A DNA stretch of 64,000 nt from assembly GCA_026708305.1 (NCBI GenBank), contig JAPOVD010000007.1, forward strand, positions 1 to 64,000. Reading direction: 5' to 3'. Positions within the stretch are counted from its first letter, which is position 1. The number at the start of each line of letters is the position of its first letter. The position numbers and the translations under genes were made by a program. Under the pieces are notes generated by a model. It saw nothing but the letters and a program-made list of their open reading frames with translations, searched no databases and was not told the origin of the DNA. Shown here in pieces: positions 35,712 to 44,800 of the stretch. The stretch comes from Nitrososphaerota archaeon. GTDB lineage: Archaea; Thermoproteota; Nitrososphaeria; Nitrososphaerales; Nitrosopumilaceae.

Positions 35712-36412
35712 AAATTATTCCAGCTATAGATTTGATGAACAAAAAAGTGGTACGTCTATTAAAAGGTAATCCTGACACTAAAAAGATTTACAGTGATGAT
35801 CCTTATAAAATAGCAAAAATGTGGGAAAACCAAGGTGCAGATATGATACAATTTGTTGATCTTGATGCTGCACTTGGATTAGGTTCTAATTTATCAATAA
35901 TTAAAAAAACTATTGATAAATTAACAATTCCATCATTGATTGCTGGCGGTTTAAGAAATGAACATTTGATTCGAGAGGCACTTGAATTATCATCAGGTAT
36001 TATCTTAGGCACTGTACCATTCACAAACAAAAAATTATTACAAAAATTTGTAGACTATAAAGATAAAATCATAATCTCAATAGATCAAATTTCACGCATA
36101 ATAGTTATCAATGGATGGAAAAACAAAACTAATATAAAAATATCTGAAGGAATGAAAGATTTAATTAAATTTGGTTTTTCAAACTTTCTTCTAACTAACG
36201 TTGAAAAAGATGGTACATTAGAAGGCATAGATATTGATTTATTTTACGATGTATGCAAAATAAATTCCACTCATATCTTTGCAGCTGGAGGAATTTCAAA
36301 CTTGAATGATGTGAAAAAATTAGAGAATGCCAATGTTGCTGGTATTGTATTAGGAAAAGTTCTCTATGAAGGGCTATTGACTATAAATGATATAAAAAAA
36401 ACATGTCACTGA
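35708..36412 (+). CDS. hisA: ProFAR isomerase (HisA)
   Basis: A 234-residue TIM barrel that opens the ribose of ProFAR. IPAIDLMNKKVVRLLKGN at the N-terminus (catalytic Asp8), FVDLDAALG, PSLIAGGLRNEHLI, the second half DGTLEGIDIDLFYDV (~170) and the phosphate loop FAAGGISNLNDVKKL. Somewhat short and divergent but intact. Overlaps hisF by 10 bp. Confidence 0.93.
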   Translation: MKIIPAIDLMNKKVVRLLKGNPDTKKIYSDDPYKIAKMWENQGADMIQFVDLDAALGLGSNLSIIKKTIDKLTIPSLIAGGLRNEHLIREALELSSGIILGTVPFTNKKLLQKFVDYKDKIIISIDQISRIIVINGWKNKTNIKISEGMKDLIKFGFSNFLLTNVEKDGTLEGIDIDLFYDVCKINSTHIFAAGGISNLNDVKKLENANVAGIVLGKVLYEGLLTINDIKKTCH

Positions 36413-37212
36413 CTAAAAGAATAATTCCATGTTTGGATATAGATAGTTATAAAGTAGTTAAAGGATTAAAATTTTCTTCCATGTCTAGTGTAGGCAATCC
36501 TGTTTCGCTAGCTAAAAAATATTGTGATGATGGTGCAGACGAATTGATTTTCTTAGATATCGCTGCATCTAAAGAAAAAAGAAAAATTCTAAAACTATTA
36601 GTTTCCAAAGTTGCTGCAACTATAGACATACCATTTACTGTAGGAGGAGGAATATCTACAATAGATCATGCTAGAGACATTTTGCTTAATGGAGCTGATA
36701 AAGTAACAATTAATACAGCTGCTGTTGAAAATCCCATTTTGATAGATCAATTAATGAATATATTTGGAAAACAATGTGTTGTTGTAGCAATAGATGCAAA
36801 GCGTAATTACAAAATTAATGAAAATAGTCATCATCATATATTTGTACAGAATAAAACAAAGTTTTGGTTTGAAGTATATACATATGGCGGTACAAAATGT
36901 ACTGGTCTTGATGCCATTGAGTGGGCTAAAAAAGTAAAAAAACTAGGAGCTGGAGAAATTTTATTAACCAGTATTGATATGGACGGAACAAAAAATGGTT
37001 ATGATCTAGATTTAACCACATCCACTGTAAACTCTGTATCTATACCAGTTATTGCATCTGGTGGATGCGGTACACCTGAACACATATTAGATGTTTTTAA
37101 AACTTCTAATGCATCTGGAGCATTAGCAGCTTCTATTTTTCATTATGATTTTTACTCCATCAAATTTATAAAGAAATTCTTGCAAAAAAATAATGTTAAC
37201 GTAAGATTATAA
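36403..37212 (+). CDS. hisF: Imidazole glycerol phosphate synthase, cyclase subunit
   Basis: A 269-residue TIM barrel forming the HisH-HisF complex. [19 protein letters not shown] (catalytic Asp11), [51 protein letters not shown] with the second catalytic aspartate, [17 protein letters not shown], and the final [13 protein letters not shown] and [10 protein letters not shown]. Residues ~133-150 hold a slightly longer insert ([16 protein letters not shown]) than usual. Confidence 0.95.
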   Translation: MSLTKRIIPCLDIDSYKVVKGLKFSSMSSVGNPVSLAKKYCDDGADELIFLDIAASKEKRKILKLLVSKVAATIDIPFTVGGGISTIDHARDILLNGADKVTINTAAVENPILIDQLMNIFGKQCVVVAIDAKRNYKINENSHHHIFVQNKTKFWFEVYTYGGTKCTGLDAIEWAKKVKKLGAGEILLTSIDMDGTKNGYDLDLTTSTVNSVSIPVIASGGCGTPEHILDVFKTSNASGALAASIFHYDFYSIKFIKKFLQKNNVNVRL

Positions 37213-37234
37213 GTCAACATTATTGTATTGTTTT

Positions 37235-37561
37235 ATGTACAAGAAACTTGTTGATATTGAATTTGTGAAAGGAAATGGATTAGTACCTGTAATAGTTCAA
37301 GATATAGAATCTAAAGATATATTGACACTAGCTTATTCTAATAAAGAATCATTATCTCTAACTATACAAACTGGTAATTCTTGGTTTTGGAGTAGATCTA
37401 GAAATAAACTATGGATGAAAGGCGAAACATCTGGAAATATACAAAACGTTAAAAAAATACTTGTTGATTGTGATTGTGACGCAGTAATTTATTTAGTAGA
37501 TACAAAAGGACCTGCATGTCATACGCAACAAAATACTTGCTTCCATAATGAATTAAAATAA
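37235..37561 (+). CDS. hisI: Phosphoribosyl-AMP cyclohydrolase
   Basis: A 108-residue HisI. Zinc ligands in VDCDCDAVIYLVDT and PACHTQQNTCF, and the NSWFWSRSRNKLWMKGETSGN block (~48-68) are typical. I start at the ATG at 37235, which gives the usual short N-terminus; a TTG four codons upstream is also open. There is no HisE domain fused and no separate hisE in the cluster, so phosphoribosyl-ATP pyrophosphohydrolase must be encoded elsewhere or done by another protein. Confidence 0.93.
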   Translation: MYKKLVDIEFVKGNGLVPVIVQDIESKDILTLAYSNKESLSLTIQTGNSWFWSRSRNKLWMKGETSGNIQNVKKILVDCDCDAVIYLVDTKGPACHTQQNTCFHNELK

Positions 37562-37562
37562 T

Positions 37563-38006
37563 TTAACATATTTTTTTATATTTATTAATTTCTGATCCAG
37601 ATGTATTATCTATTATTTTCATGTATATATTTTGATATCTTACACCTTGTAACATAATTTTCCATTTGCCTACTACATCTATGCTACAAACATCTACTAG
37701 ATTATTTGGCAATGTAGGTCTGAAATATTTATTAAAGCCAGGCTTATTACTCCCATTAAATTCTATGTTAGAGTATATTTCATTGTTTGATGATATAATT
37801 AACATACGTCCAGTTTCATTTGGCTGCAAAGATTTAACAACAATAAAAATGTTTTCTCCTATATTATATTTTGAATTATTGATAGAAAACGGACCTGAAA
37901 CTAGACTTACATCTGTTTCTAATGTTTTATTATTATTTATTACCACTACTAGTAATATTGCAATAATTATACCTAATATTATACCAAACTTAGAGAATTG
38001 TTGCAT
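37563..38006 (-). CDS. Membrane-anchored unknown protein
   Basis: A 147-residue protein with one N-terminal hydrophobic helix (GIILGIIIAILLVVVI, ~8-23), then a beta-rich outward-facing domain (~35-135) ending in a cysteine. A second cysteine (VDVCSIDVVGKW, ~107) could form a disulfide with the last residue. Pattern of a small signal-anchored Ig-like domain. No family recognised. It ends 1 bp after the hisI stop on the other strand. Confidence 0.62.
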   Translation of the reverse strand: MQQFSKFGIILGIIIAILLVVVINNNKTLETDVSLVSGPFSINNSKYNIGENIFIVVKSLQPNETGRMLIISSNNEIYSNIEFNGSNKPGFNKYFRPTLPNNLVDVCSIDVVGKWKIMLQGVRYQNIYMKIIDNTSGSEINKYKKIC

Positions 38007-38099
38007 GAATACTATCTATAGACATATTCATAATAAAACTGATATAAGAACATGTTTTGTTTTCGAATTTTTTAATTAGTGGTATTTGTATAGTGTTTT

Positions 38100-39314
38100 A
38101 TGCAAAAAATTTTTTTAGAATGTAGAGAATGTAATGCAACATACAGGCCAGATTTTAAATATGTCTGTGATTCTTGTTTTGGACCTTTAGATGTTAAATA
38201 TACAAACAAGTTCTCTACAAAATTATTCAAAACACGATCTGCAAATACATACTGGAAATATTTTGAATTATTACCTATATTAGATAAATCTAATATAATT
38301 AGCATCGGTAGTGGTTTAACTCCATTGATAAAAGCTACTAAATTAGGAGAAAAATTGGGATTGTATAATTTATATATAAAAAATGATTCTGTTAACACAA
38401 CATTTTCATTTAAAGATAGACCTGCTGGCGTAGCAGTATCCAAAGCTAAAGAATTTAATCTATCTACAGTTGGATGTGCTTCTACTGGAAATCTTGCATC
38501 AGCAACTGCTGCACATGCAGCAAAGGGTGGACTCAAATGCCTTATCTTTGCTCCAAAAAATATAGAGCAACCAAAAATAACTCAAGCAATTTCGTATGGT
38601 GCTGAATATATTGCAATAGATGGAACTTATGATGATTCAAATCGTATTGCGGCACAAATAGGTGATAAACATAAAATAGGTATAGTGAATATTAATATGC
38701 GTCCTTATTACACTGAAGGCTCAAAAACACTTGCATTTGAAGTAGCGGATCAATTAGGTTGGAAAGTACCAGATCAACTTATTATTCCAGTTGGAAGTGG
38801 AGCAATGTTAAATTCTATATGTAAAGGATTTGAAGAATTAGAAAATGTTTCGTTACTCGGTGACACTTCCAATATACATGTAACTGCAGCACAACCTCGC
38901 GGATGTGCACCAATTGTCAATGCATTCAAGGAGCATAGAACTGAAATAATTCCAATTGAACATCCAGATACTATAGCCAAAAGTCTTGCAATAGGAGATC
39001 CAGGAGACGGTAGATATGTAATTAAAAGACTGTCTCAATATAATGGATATGCAGATGATTGCAATAATGAAGAAATTATAGATTCAATAATATTGCTTGC
39101 TAAAACAGAAGGTATATTTACAGAACCAGCGGGCGGAGTTTCTATATCCATATTGAGAAAGATGGTTGAAAATAAAATGATCGATAAATATGATCAAACA
39201 ATATGTTTTATAACTGGAAATGGATTAAAATCACCTGAATCATTATTTGATATAATTCCAAAACCTAAAATAGCCCAACCAAGCATTGAAAAAATATTAT
39301 CTATTATGAGGTAA
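38100..39314 (+). CDS. thrC: Threonine synthase
   Basis: A 404-residue PLP enzyme converting homoserine phosphate to threonine. N-terminal zinc-ribbon-like segment (CRECNATYRPDFKYVCDSCF), PLP lysine in TTFSFKDRPAGVAVSKA (~100-116), CASTGNLASATAAHAAKGG, the glycine loop IIPVGSGAMLNSICKGF, and the C-terminal PAGGVSISILRKMV. Archaeal/plant-like class. The downstream MoaD-E1 fusion starts 6 bp after its stop, implying one transcript. Confidence 0.92.
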   Translation: MQKIFLECRECNATYRPDFKYVCDSCFGPLDVKYTNKFSTKLFKTRSANTYWKYFELLPILDKSNIISIGSGLTPLIKATKLGEKLGLYNLYIKNDSVNTTFSFKDRPAGVAVSKAKEFNLSTVGCASTGNLASATAAHAAKGGLKCLIFAPKNIEQPKITQAISYGAEYIAIDGTYDDSNRIAAQIGDKHKIGIVNINMRPYYTEGSKTLAFEVADQLGWKVPDQLIIPVGSGAMLNSICKGFEELENVSLLGDTSNIHVTAAQPRGCAPIVNAFKEHRTEIIPIEHPDTIAKSLAIGDPGDGRYVIKRLSQYNGYADDCNNEEIIDSIILLAKTEGIFTEPAGGVSISILRKMVENKMIDKYDQTICFITGNGLKSPESLFDIIPKPKIAQPSIEKILSIMR

Positions 39315-39320
39315 TTTGTA

Positions 39321-40658
39321 TTGATAAGAATAAAATTCACAATACCGTCTGTCCTTAATCAAGGCAATGGTGAAAAAAAATTATCGATAACATCTGCTGA
39401 TACACTTACTTTATTGGAAACCTTCATTAGAATTTCTAATGATTTGGGTAGTGAATTTAAAAGTAAAGTTTTAAATTCTGACGGCTCCCCTCGATCACTT
39501 ATTAATGTGTATATAAATGGTAAAAATTCTCAATTTTATGATGGAATGAAAACTATTTTGCATGATGGAGATGAAATTTATATATTGCCTGCAGTTTCTG
39601 GTGGTGAACAAAAATTAACTGATATTGAATTAACCAGATATTCCAGACAAATAATGCTAGAAAGTATAGGGTATGAAGGACAATTAAAAATAAAAAATGC
39701 ATCTGTATGTATTATTGGTGTAGGTGGATTGGGTAATCCTATAATTTCTAGATTAGCTGCAATGGGAATAGGCAAAATGAGAATCATAGATAGAGATGTA
39801 ATAGAATTATCTAATTTGCATAGACAAACAATGTTTAATGATAGTGATATTGGAAAAGTTAAGGTTGAAGCTGCTAAGAACAAACTAAAAAATATCAACC
39901 CTTCTATGCTCATAGAAGCATTTTCAATTTCAATAAATGATTATAATGCTAGCGATGCGATAAGTGAATGTGATGTTGTAATCGACGCACTTGATAGTGT
40001 TAATGCTAGATATTCTATCAATAAAGCTTGCATCAAATCAAATATCCCATTTATAACTGGTGCAGCGGTTGGAACTTCAGGACAATGTTTTACAATTATT
40101 CCAAAGAAAACACCATGTTATTATTGTATATTTCCAAGTCTAGACGAAAACTCTATGCCTACATGTAGTATTGAAGGTGTACATCCTTCTATATTATCTA
40201 TTGTTGCAGGAATAGAAGTATCAGAAGCTATCAAAATAATATTGGGTAAAAAACCAAATTTAGGAGATAAAATACTACATATAGATCTTGATACATTAGA
40301 TTTTACACAAATTAAAACTTTCAAAGTTCCAGAATGCTCAATTTGCGGTGTAAAAAGTAATAATAATCTTATGATAGAAAAAGAAAAACTCATAATTGAA
40401 GAACTTTGTAGTCGAAACGGACAACGAACATTTTCTATCACTCCTACCAACAATAATTTACATTTAAATCTGAATAAACTTACAATTTCATCAGCAAACA
40501 AATACAAAATAGAGAATCAAAGTGATTTTGGAATATCTATCAGATCCAATGATTTTTCTATTAGTATCATGAAACAAGGTTCTGCTATTGTAACTGGAAC
40601 TAAAACAGAAAGCGATGCTATATCATTATATGATGTATTTGTAAATAAATTAAGATAG
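39321..40658 (+). CDS. Ubiquitin-like (MoaD/SAMP) - E1-like (MoeB/ThiF) fusion protein
   Basis: A 445-residue protein with three parts. Residues 1-95 look like a MoaD/SAMP beta-grasp domain ending in the ILPAVSGG double glycine (94-95). Residues ~97-345 are a MoeB/UbaA-type adenylating E1: TRYSRQIMLESIGYEGQ, nucleotide loop GVGGLGN (133-139), RDVIELSNLHRQTMF, zinc cysteines C266/C269 and C339/C342, and C282 in PTCSIEGVHP. Residues ~350-445 form an extra domain of unknown role. It would activate a small sulfur-carrier or protein modifier C-terminus with ATP. Whether the fused GG is itself a substrate is open, since it is not a free C-terminus. The start is TTG. Confidence 0.85.
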   Translation: MIRIKFTIPSVLNQGNGEKKLSITSADTLTLLETFIRISNDLGSEFKSKVLNSDGSPRSLINVYINGKNSQFYDGMKTILHDGDEIYILPAVSGGEQKLTDIELTRYSRQIMLESIGYEGQLKIKNASVCIIGVGGLGNPIISRLAAMGIGKMRIIDRDVIELSNLHRQTMFNDSDIGKVKVEAAKNKLKNINPSMLIEAFSISINDYNASDAISECDVVIDALDSVNARYSINKACIKSNIPFITGAAVGTSGQCFTIIPKKTPCYYCIFPSLDENSMPTCSIEGVHPSILSIVAGIEVSEAIKIILGKKPNLGDKILHIDLDTLDFTQIKTFKVPECSICGVKSNNNLMIEKEKLIIEELCSRNGQRTFSITPTNNNLHLNLNKLTISSANKYKIENQSDFGISIRSNDFSISIMKQGSAIVTGTKTESDAISLYDVFVNKLR

Positions 40659-40708
40659 ACTTTTCATTTGTAGGTATGAGAAATCATTATATTATTCCAA
40701 ACTAAACT

Positions 40709-41734
40709 TTGGTAGTAATATTGATAGATGTTGCAACAATAAAAAAATATGATGCTAGTTGTATGTATAAAATTTATGACAAATGGCCAGAAATGACTTT
40801 ATCTTCTTATGAATCAAGTCATAATCCTGTTGATTTTAAAAATATTGATCATATAGTATTTGCTGGAATGGGAGGTTCTGGAGCTATAGGAGATCTATTT
40901 TCTGCTATTTTATCCAAAACTAATATACATGTTAGTACAGTGAAAGGCTACTTATTGCCAAAAACTGTGGACGCAAACACACTTGTAGTTGTTACAAGCA
41001 TCTCTGGTAACACAGATGAGTCTATACAAATACTTAAATCTGCTAATAAATTGAACTGTAAAACTTTAGCATTTTCATCAGGTGGAAAAATGAGAAGTTA
41101 TTGTTATAACAACAGACTTGATTATAAATACATACAAAAATTTCATTCAGCTAGAGCTTCATTTGTTAATTACGTATATGTTGAATTGCAAGTTTTAGAA
41201 CCCATCATACCAATAGATAAAAATGATATTTTGGAATCTATACATAAAATGAATACAATTTCACAAAACATCTCCTCTAATAATATTGATTATAGTAATG
41301 ATTCTCTTTCATTAGCATATTGGATAACTGGAATACCTCTTATGTATTATCCATGGGGTTTACAAGCTGCGGCTATTAGATTTAAAAATTCTATGCAGGA
41401 AAACTCTAAGTCTCATGCATTCATTGAAGATATAATAGAATCTTGTCATAATGGTGTTGTTGCATGGGAACGTTCATCTCAATTAAAACCGATATTATTA
41501 GAAGGTTGTGATGATTACATTAAAACAAAAGAAAGATGGAAAATAATTAAAGAATACTTTCGAAACCATAAGATTGAATATAAAGAAGTTGTTTCTATTG
41601 ATGGTAGTATATTATCAAAATTGATTACTTTGATCTACTTTTTTGACTATGTCTCAATTTATTATGCTATAATATCAAAATTGGATCCTACCCCAGTAAA
41701 ATCTATAGAATTTATTAAAAGCAAATTGGGGTAA
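40709..41734 (+). CDS. Bifunctional phosphoglucose/phosphomannose isomerase
   Basis: A 341-residue archaeal PGI/PMI with two SIS subdomains: FAGMGGSGAIGDLFSAIL (~50-67), VTSISGNTDESIQIL (~93-107), and the C-terminal HNGVVAWE and helix EFIKSKLG typical of the family. Interconverts fructose-6-P with glucose-6-P and mannose-6-P, supplying mannose for glycans and central sugars. The start is TTG; a second TTG at 40721 fits a TATA-like ATTATATTATT about 31 bp upstream and may be the true start. It lies just upstream of the S-layer gene, whose product is probably glycosylated. Confidence 0.88.
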   Translation: MVVILIDVATIKKYDASCMYKIYDKWPEMTLSSYESSHNPVDFKNIDHIVFAGMGGSGAIGDLFSAILSKTNIHVSTVKGYLLPKTVDANTLVVVTSISGNTDESIQILKSANKLNCKTLAFSSGGKMRSYCYNNRLDYKYIQKFHSARASFVNYVYVELQVLEPIIPIDKNDILESIHKMNTISQNISSNNIDYSNDSLSLAYWITGIPLMYYPWGLQAAAIRFKNSMQENSKSHAFIEDIIESCHNGVVAWERSSQLKPILLEGCDDYIKTKERWKIIKEYFRNHKIEYKEVVSIDGSILSKLITLIYFFDYVSIYYAIISKLDPTPVKSIEFIKSKLG

Positions 41735-41751
41735 TCTAATTTTAAAATAAC

Positions 41752-41768
41752 ATGGATAAATTATCCAT
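41752..41768. promoter_or_regulatory. Perfect 17-bp palindrome upstream of the S-layer TATA box
   Basis: ATGGATAAATTATCCAT: two 8-bp arms around one central base. It lies 5 bp before the TATA element of the S-layer gene and 17 bp after the PGI/PMI stop. The position next to the TFB-recognition region suggests a dimeric activator or repressor site. A terminator hairpin for the upstream gene is less likely, since no T-run follows. Confidence 0.5.
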
Positions 41769-41773
41769 TAGCC

Positions 41774-41784
41774 TTATATATTAA
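41774..41784 (+). promoter_or_regulatory. S-layer gene TATA box
   Basis: TTATATATTAA centred about 29 bp upstream of the S-layer ATG. A near-consensus archaeal TATA element, consistent with very high expression and a leaderless or near-leaderless transcript. Confidence 0.65.
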
Positions 41785-41807
41785 AATATAAAAAAAACAT
41801 CAATAAC

Positions 41808-44800
41808 ATGAATAACGAAATAATCCGTAAATTAACTAGTCTTACATTAATGACAATAATGATTGCAGGAGGATTGACATTCTCTATACCGGCAATTATT
41901 CCATCGGCAAATGCAACTAATGCAAACCTATTTGTATCTGCAGAAAATTCGCAATTTGCAAATTATTTTGCAGGACCAATGGTTATAGAAGTTGTAATTA
42001 TTGATTCAAGCATAGGTTCTACAAACATTGACGTTAGTGAGCCAAATGTAACAATAAATGGTAAAAGCTTACGTATGGCACAAGCAACAGATGGAAATTG
42101 GTATGGTTATTTTGCAGATAGAAAACAAGCACAAATAGCTGATGAAATACAAAGTAGCGGAGCTACTGGTAGTGGACTAGATTTTGGTGCATTCTGTGGT
42201 AACGATACAGATATATCTAATGGCTCTTTAGCTATTGATTTATCTGAAAGTACAGGAATTGCAGTACCAAGCGCAACAACTGGAAGCGCACAAGGAACTG
42301 ATCAAATAACTGGTACATGTACAATATCTCCAGGTGATACAATGAATGTATTAAAACAAGAAAAAGCATTAAACGATAATGCTAATCTAAGTGGTATTGG
42401 ACAAATTGGTGTGAATCAAAATGCTTGGCCATTCATTCAGTTATATGACTTCACTGCAGATAGTAATGTAGTTATACAATACAACAAAGGAAATGAAATA
42501 CAAAATACAGTACTAACATTTGCATCATCATCACAATTTGCTAGCTTAGATCTAGATAGAGCAAAATATCCACAAGGCTCACAAGTTAATTTCACAATAA
42601 CAGATCAACAACTAAACATTGATCCAACAGACATAGATTCATGGACATTTGGTACCGAACCAAGTAATTTGTCTACACAATATCTAATTTTTAATAAAAA
42701 TGGAGAAAGTATAGCAGATACACTTGGAGCATCTGTTAACCTAAATTCATCATTAAATGAATTAATGTTCTCTGGAAACGGTGTATTGAGTATAAATACT
42801 GATGCACAAGGATCAGGTGACGTAATTAATATAATAAATAACAATGATCAGATGATTGTTGGTGAAAATCCTAATTCAGTAGCAACTATAGGTGGAGCAT
42901 TAGCATCTGGAACTCAACCAGTAACTATCACTGAAATTGCACCAAACGCAGGTATTTTTACTAATTACGACGAAACTAATAATGCAAATATAGTAATAAC
43001 TGATACTGCGGATAGAGGAACATCTGCAACTATAAACTATAATGGACCACAAAGTGTTTTAGTTGGTTATGGATTTGCAACAATTGATATGAATTCACCT
43101 AGCGAAAAATGGAGTTCAGGTGAAAAATTATCAGTAATACTTGTAGATTCTGATGCAAACAAAAATACTAGAGTCAGTGAAACATTAAGTGTAAATAATG
43201 CTAATGTATCATTGATCCCAGCACTAAGTACTGGCGATCCATTTACTTTAGGAGAATCTGGTGTAGAAAATAATACAAAAATCAAAGCTGCATATACTTC
43301 AACAGCAACTATTACCAAAACTGGAAGTAATAGTATAATAACAGAATTAACAAATTCAGGATTAACTACTACAGCTACAGTGCAAAAATTTAGTGAACGT
43401 GCTTTAATATCCACTGATAATACAGATTCGCAAATTGGTGGTCTTATTATCGATTTAGCAGCTACTGCTGAAGAATTACGTAATTCAATTCAAAACCCAA
43501 ATGCAGGTAATTTCAATGGTGTAAATCTATTCAATTACGATATTAGCTCTATAGTGGATTCAACAAATAATGTTGAAGTATACTTAATTGCTAATGCTAA
43601 TGATGAAATCATAGATAACGGAACAATAGCTACGCCATTACAAGGAGTATTGTTGTTCAATACAAACTCACCAAAAGGATTGATCAATATTAATTCTACA
43701 CAATCTGTAATTCAAAACCATGATGATATCAACGAATTAATATTTAATCTGGATGATGATACATCCATAGGCTTATACTTTAATTTCAATGATAATGTCG
43801 AATTAAGTTCTAATATTAATCCTATTATAGCAGACTTCTTCACATTTGGATTTAATGATGATGGAATACAATCTAATGAAAGAATAGCAAATCAAATAGT
43901 CAGATTTGAATTAACTGAAAATGGTGCTAATACAAGTACATTTGAAGGCACAATAGAATATACAATGATAAACCAATTAAATATATTGGATGATAACACA
44001 TACAATAACTTAAACACGATATCTGGTAACCCTCAATTCATAGTGAATGAAGATTTACGTGATGAGGACGCGCCTAGAATAAACTATTATGACCTCGGTG
44101 CAGATGGTGTTTATACACAAATAGCTGATCAAAAAGAAGCAATATCTCATTCAGGAATAATTTCATTAGATTCTAACACCTATAAAGTAGCTGATACTGT
44201 ATTAGTTACATTAGAAGATCAAGATTTAAATCAAGATAATAATTTGATTGAAATCTACACAGTTGTAAGAAAACAAAACGATCCAGCATTTGATACTGTT
44301 GGAACCTCCAATTTACCAGTATTCAGTTTTGGACCTTTAGGTAAACTTGTCAGTATTACTTTTGATGACGAATTATGGGCATCATCATCAACAGTAATCA
44401 ATGGAATATCATGTAATAACAACGGTCATACAAACAATGATGGACTTGGATCTACAGGCTTCACATTAATTGAAACTGGGCCTTCTACAGGTATCTTCGA
44501 AGGCAATTTCAAAATACCTGAAACATATTGTGCTAGATCACAAGGTGGCACAACATTATCAGTAACTGGTACAGATATTGAAGTAAATTACTTCGATTTC
44601 AGAGATGAAGCAGGTGAAATTATTGAAGTAAGTAGTGGCGCAGGTATACGCGCACATACTGGTTCAATAAGTCTAGATCGTACTGTGTATCCAGTACCAT
44701 GGGGAGAAGTTAACGACTTCAGTACATCAACATCATCATCTCCAAATGGTAGATCAATATTCCCAATACACGTTACAGGAATTGATGGTACACTTGATAA

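Noticed and set aside
43067-43414. Open frames antisense within the S-layer gene (also 44588-44857, 44858-45202, 46208-46441)
   Set aside because: The S-layer reading frame is continuous with clear repeats; long antisense frames come from its GAT/ACT-rich codons.
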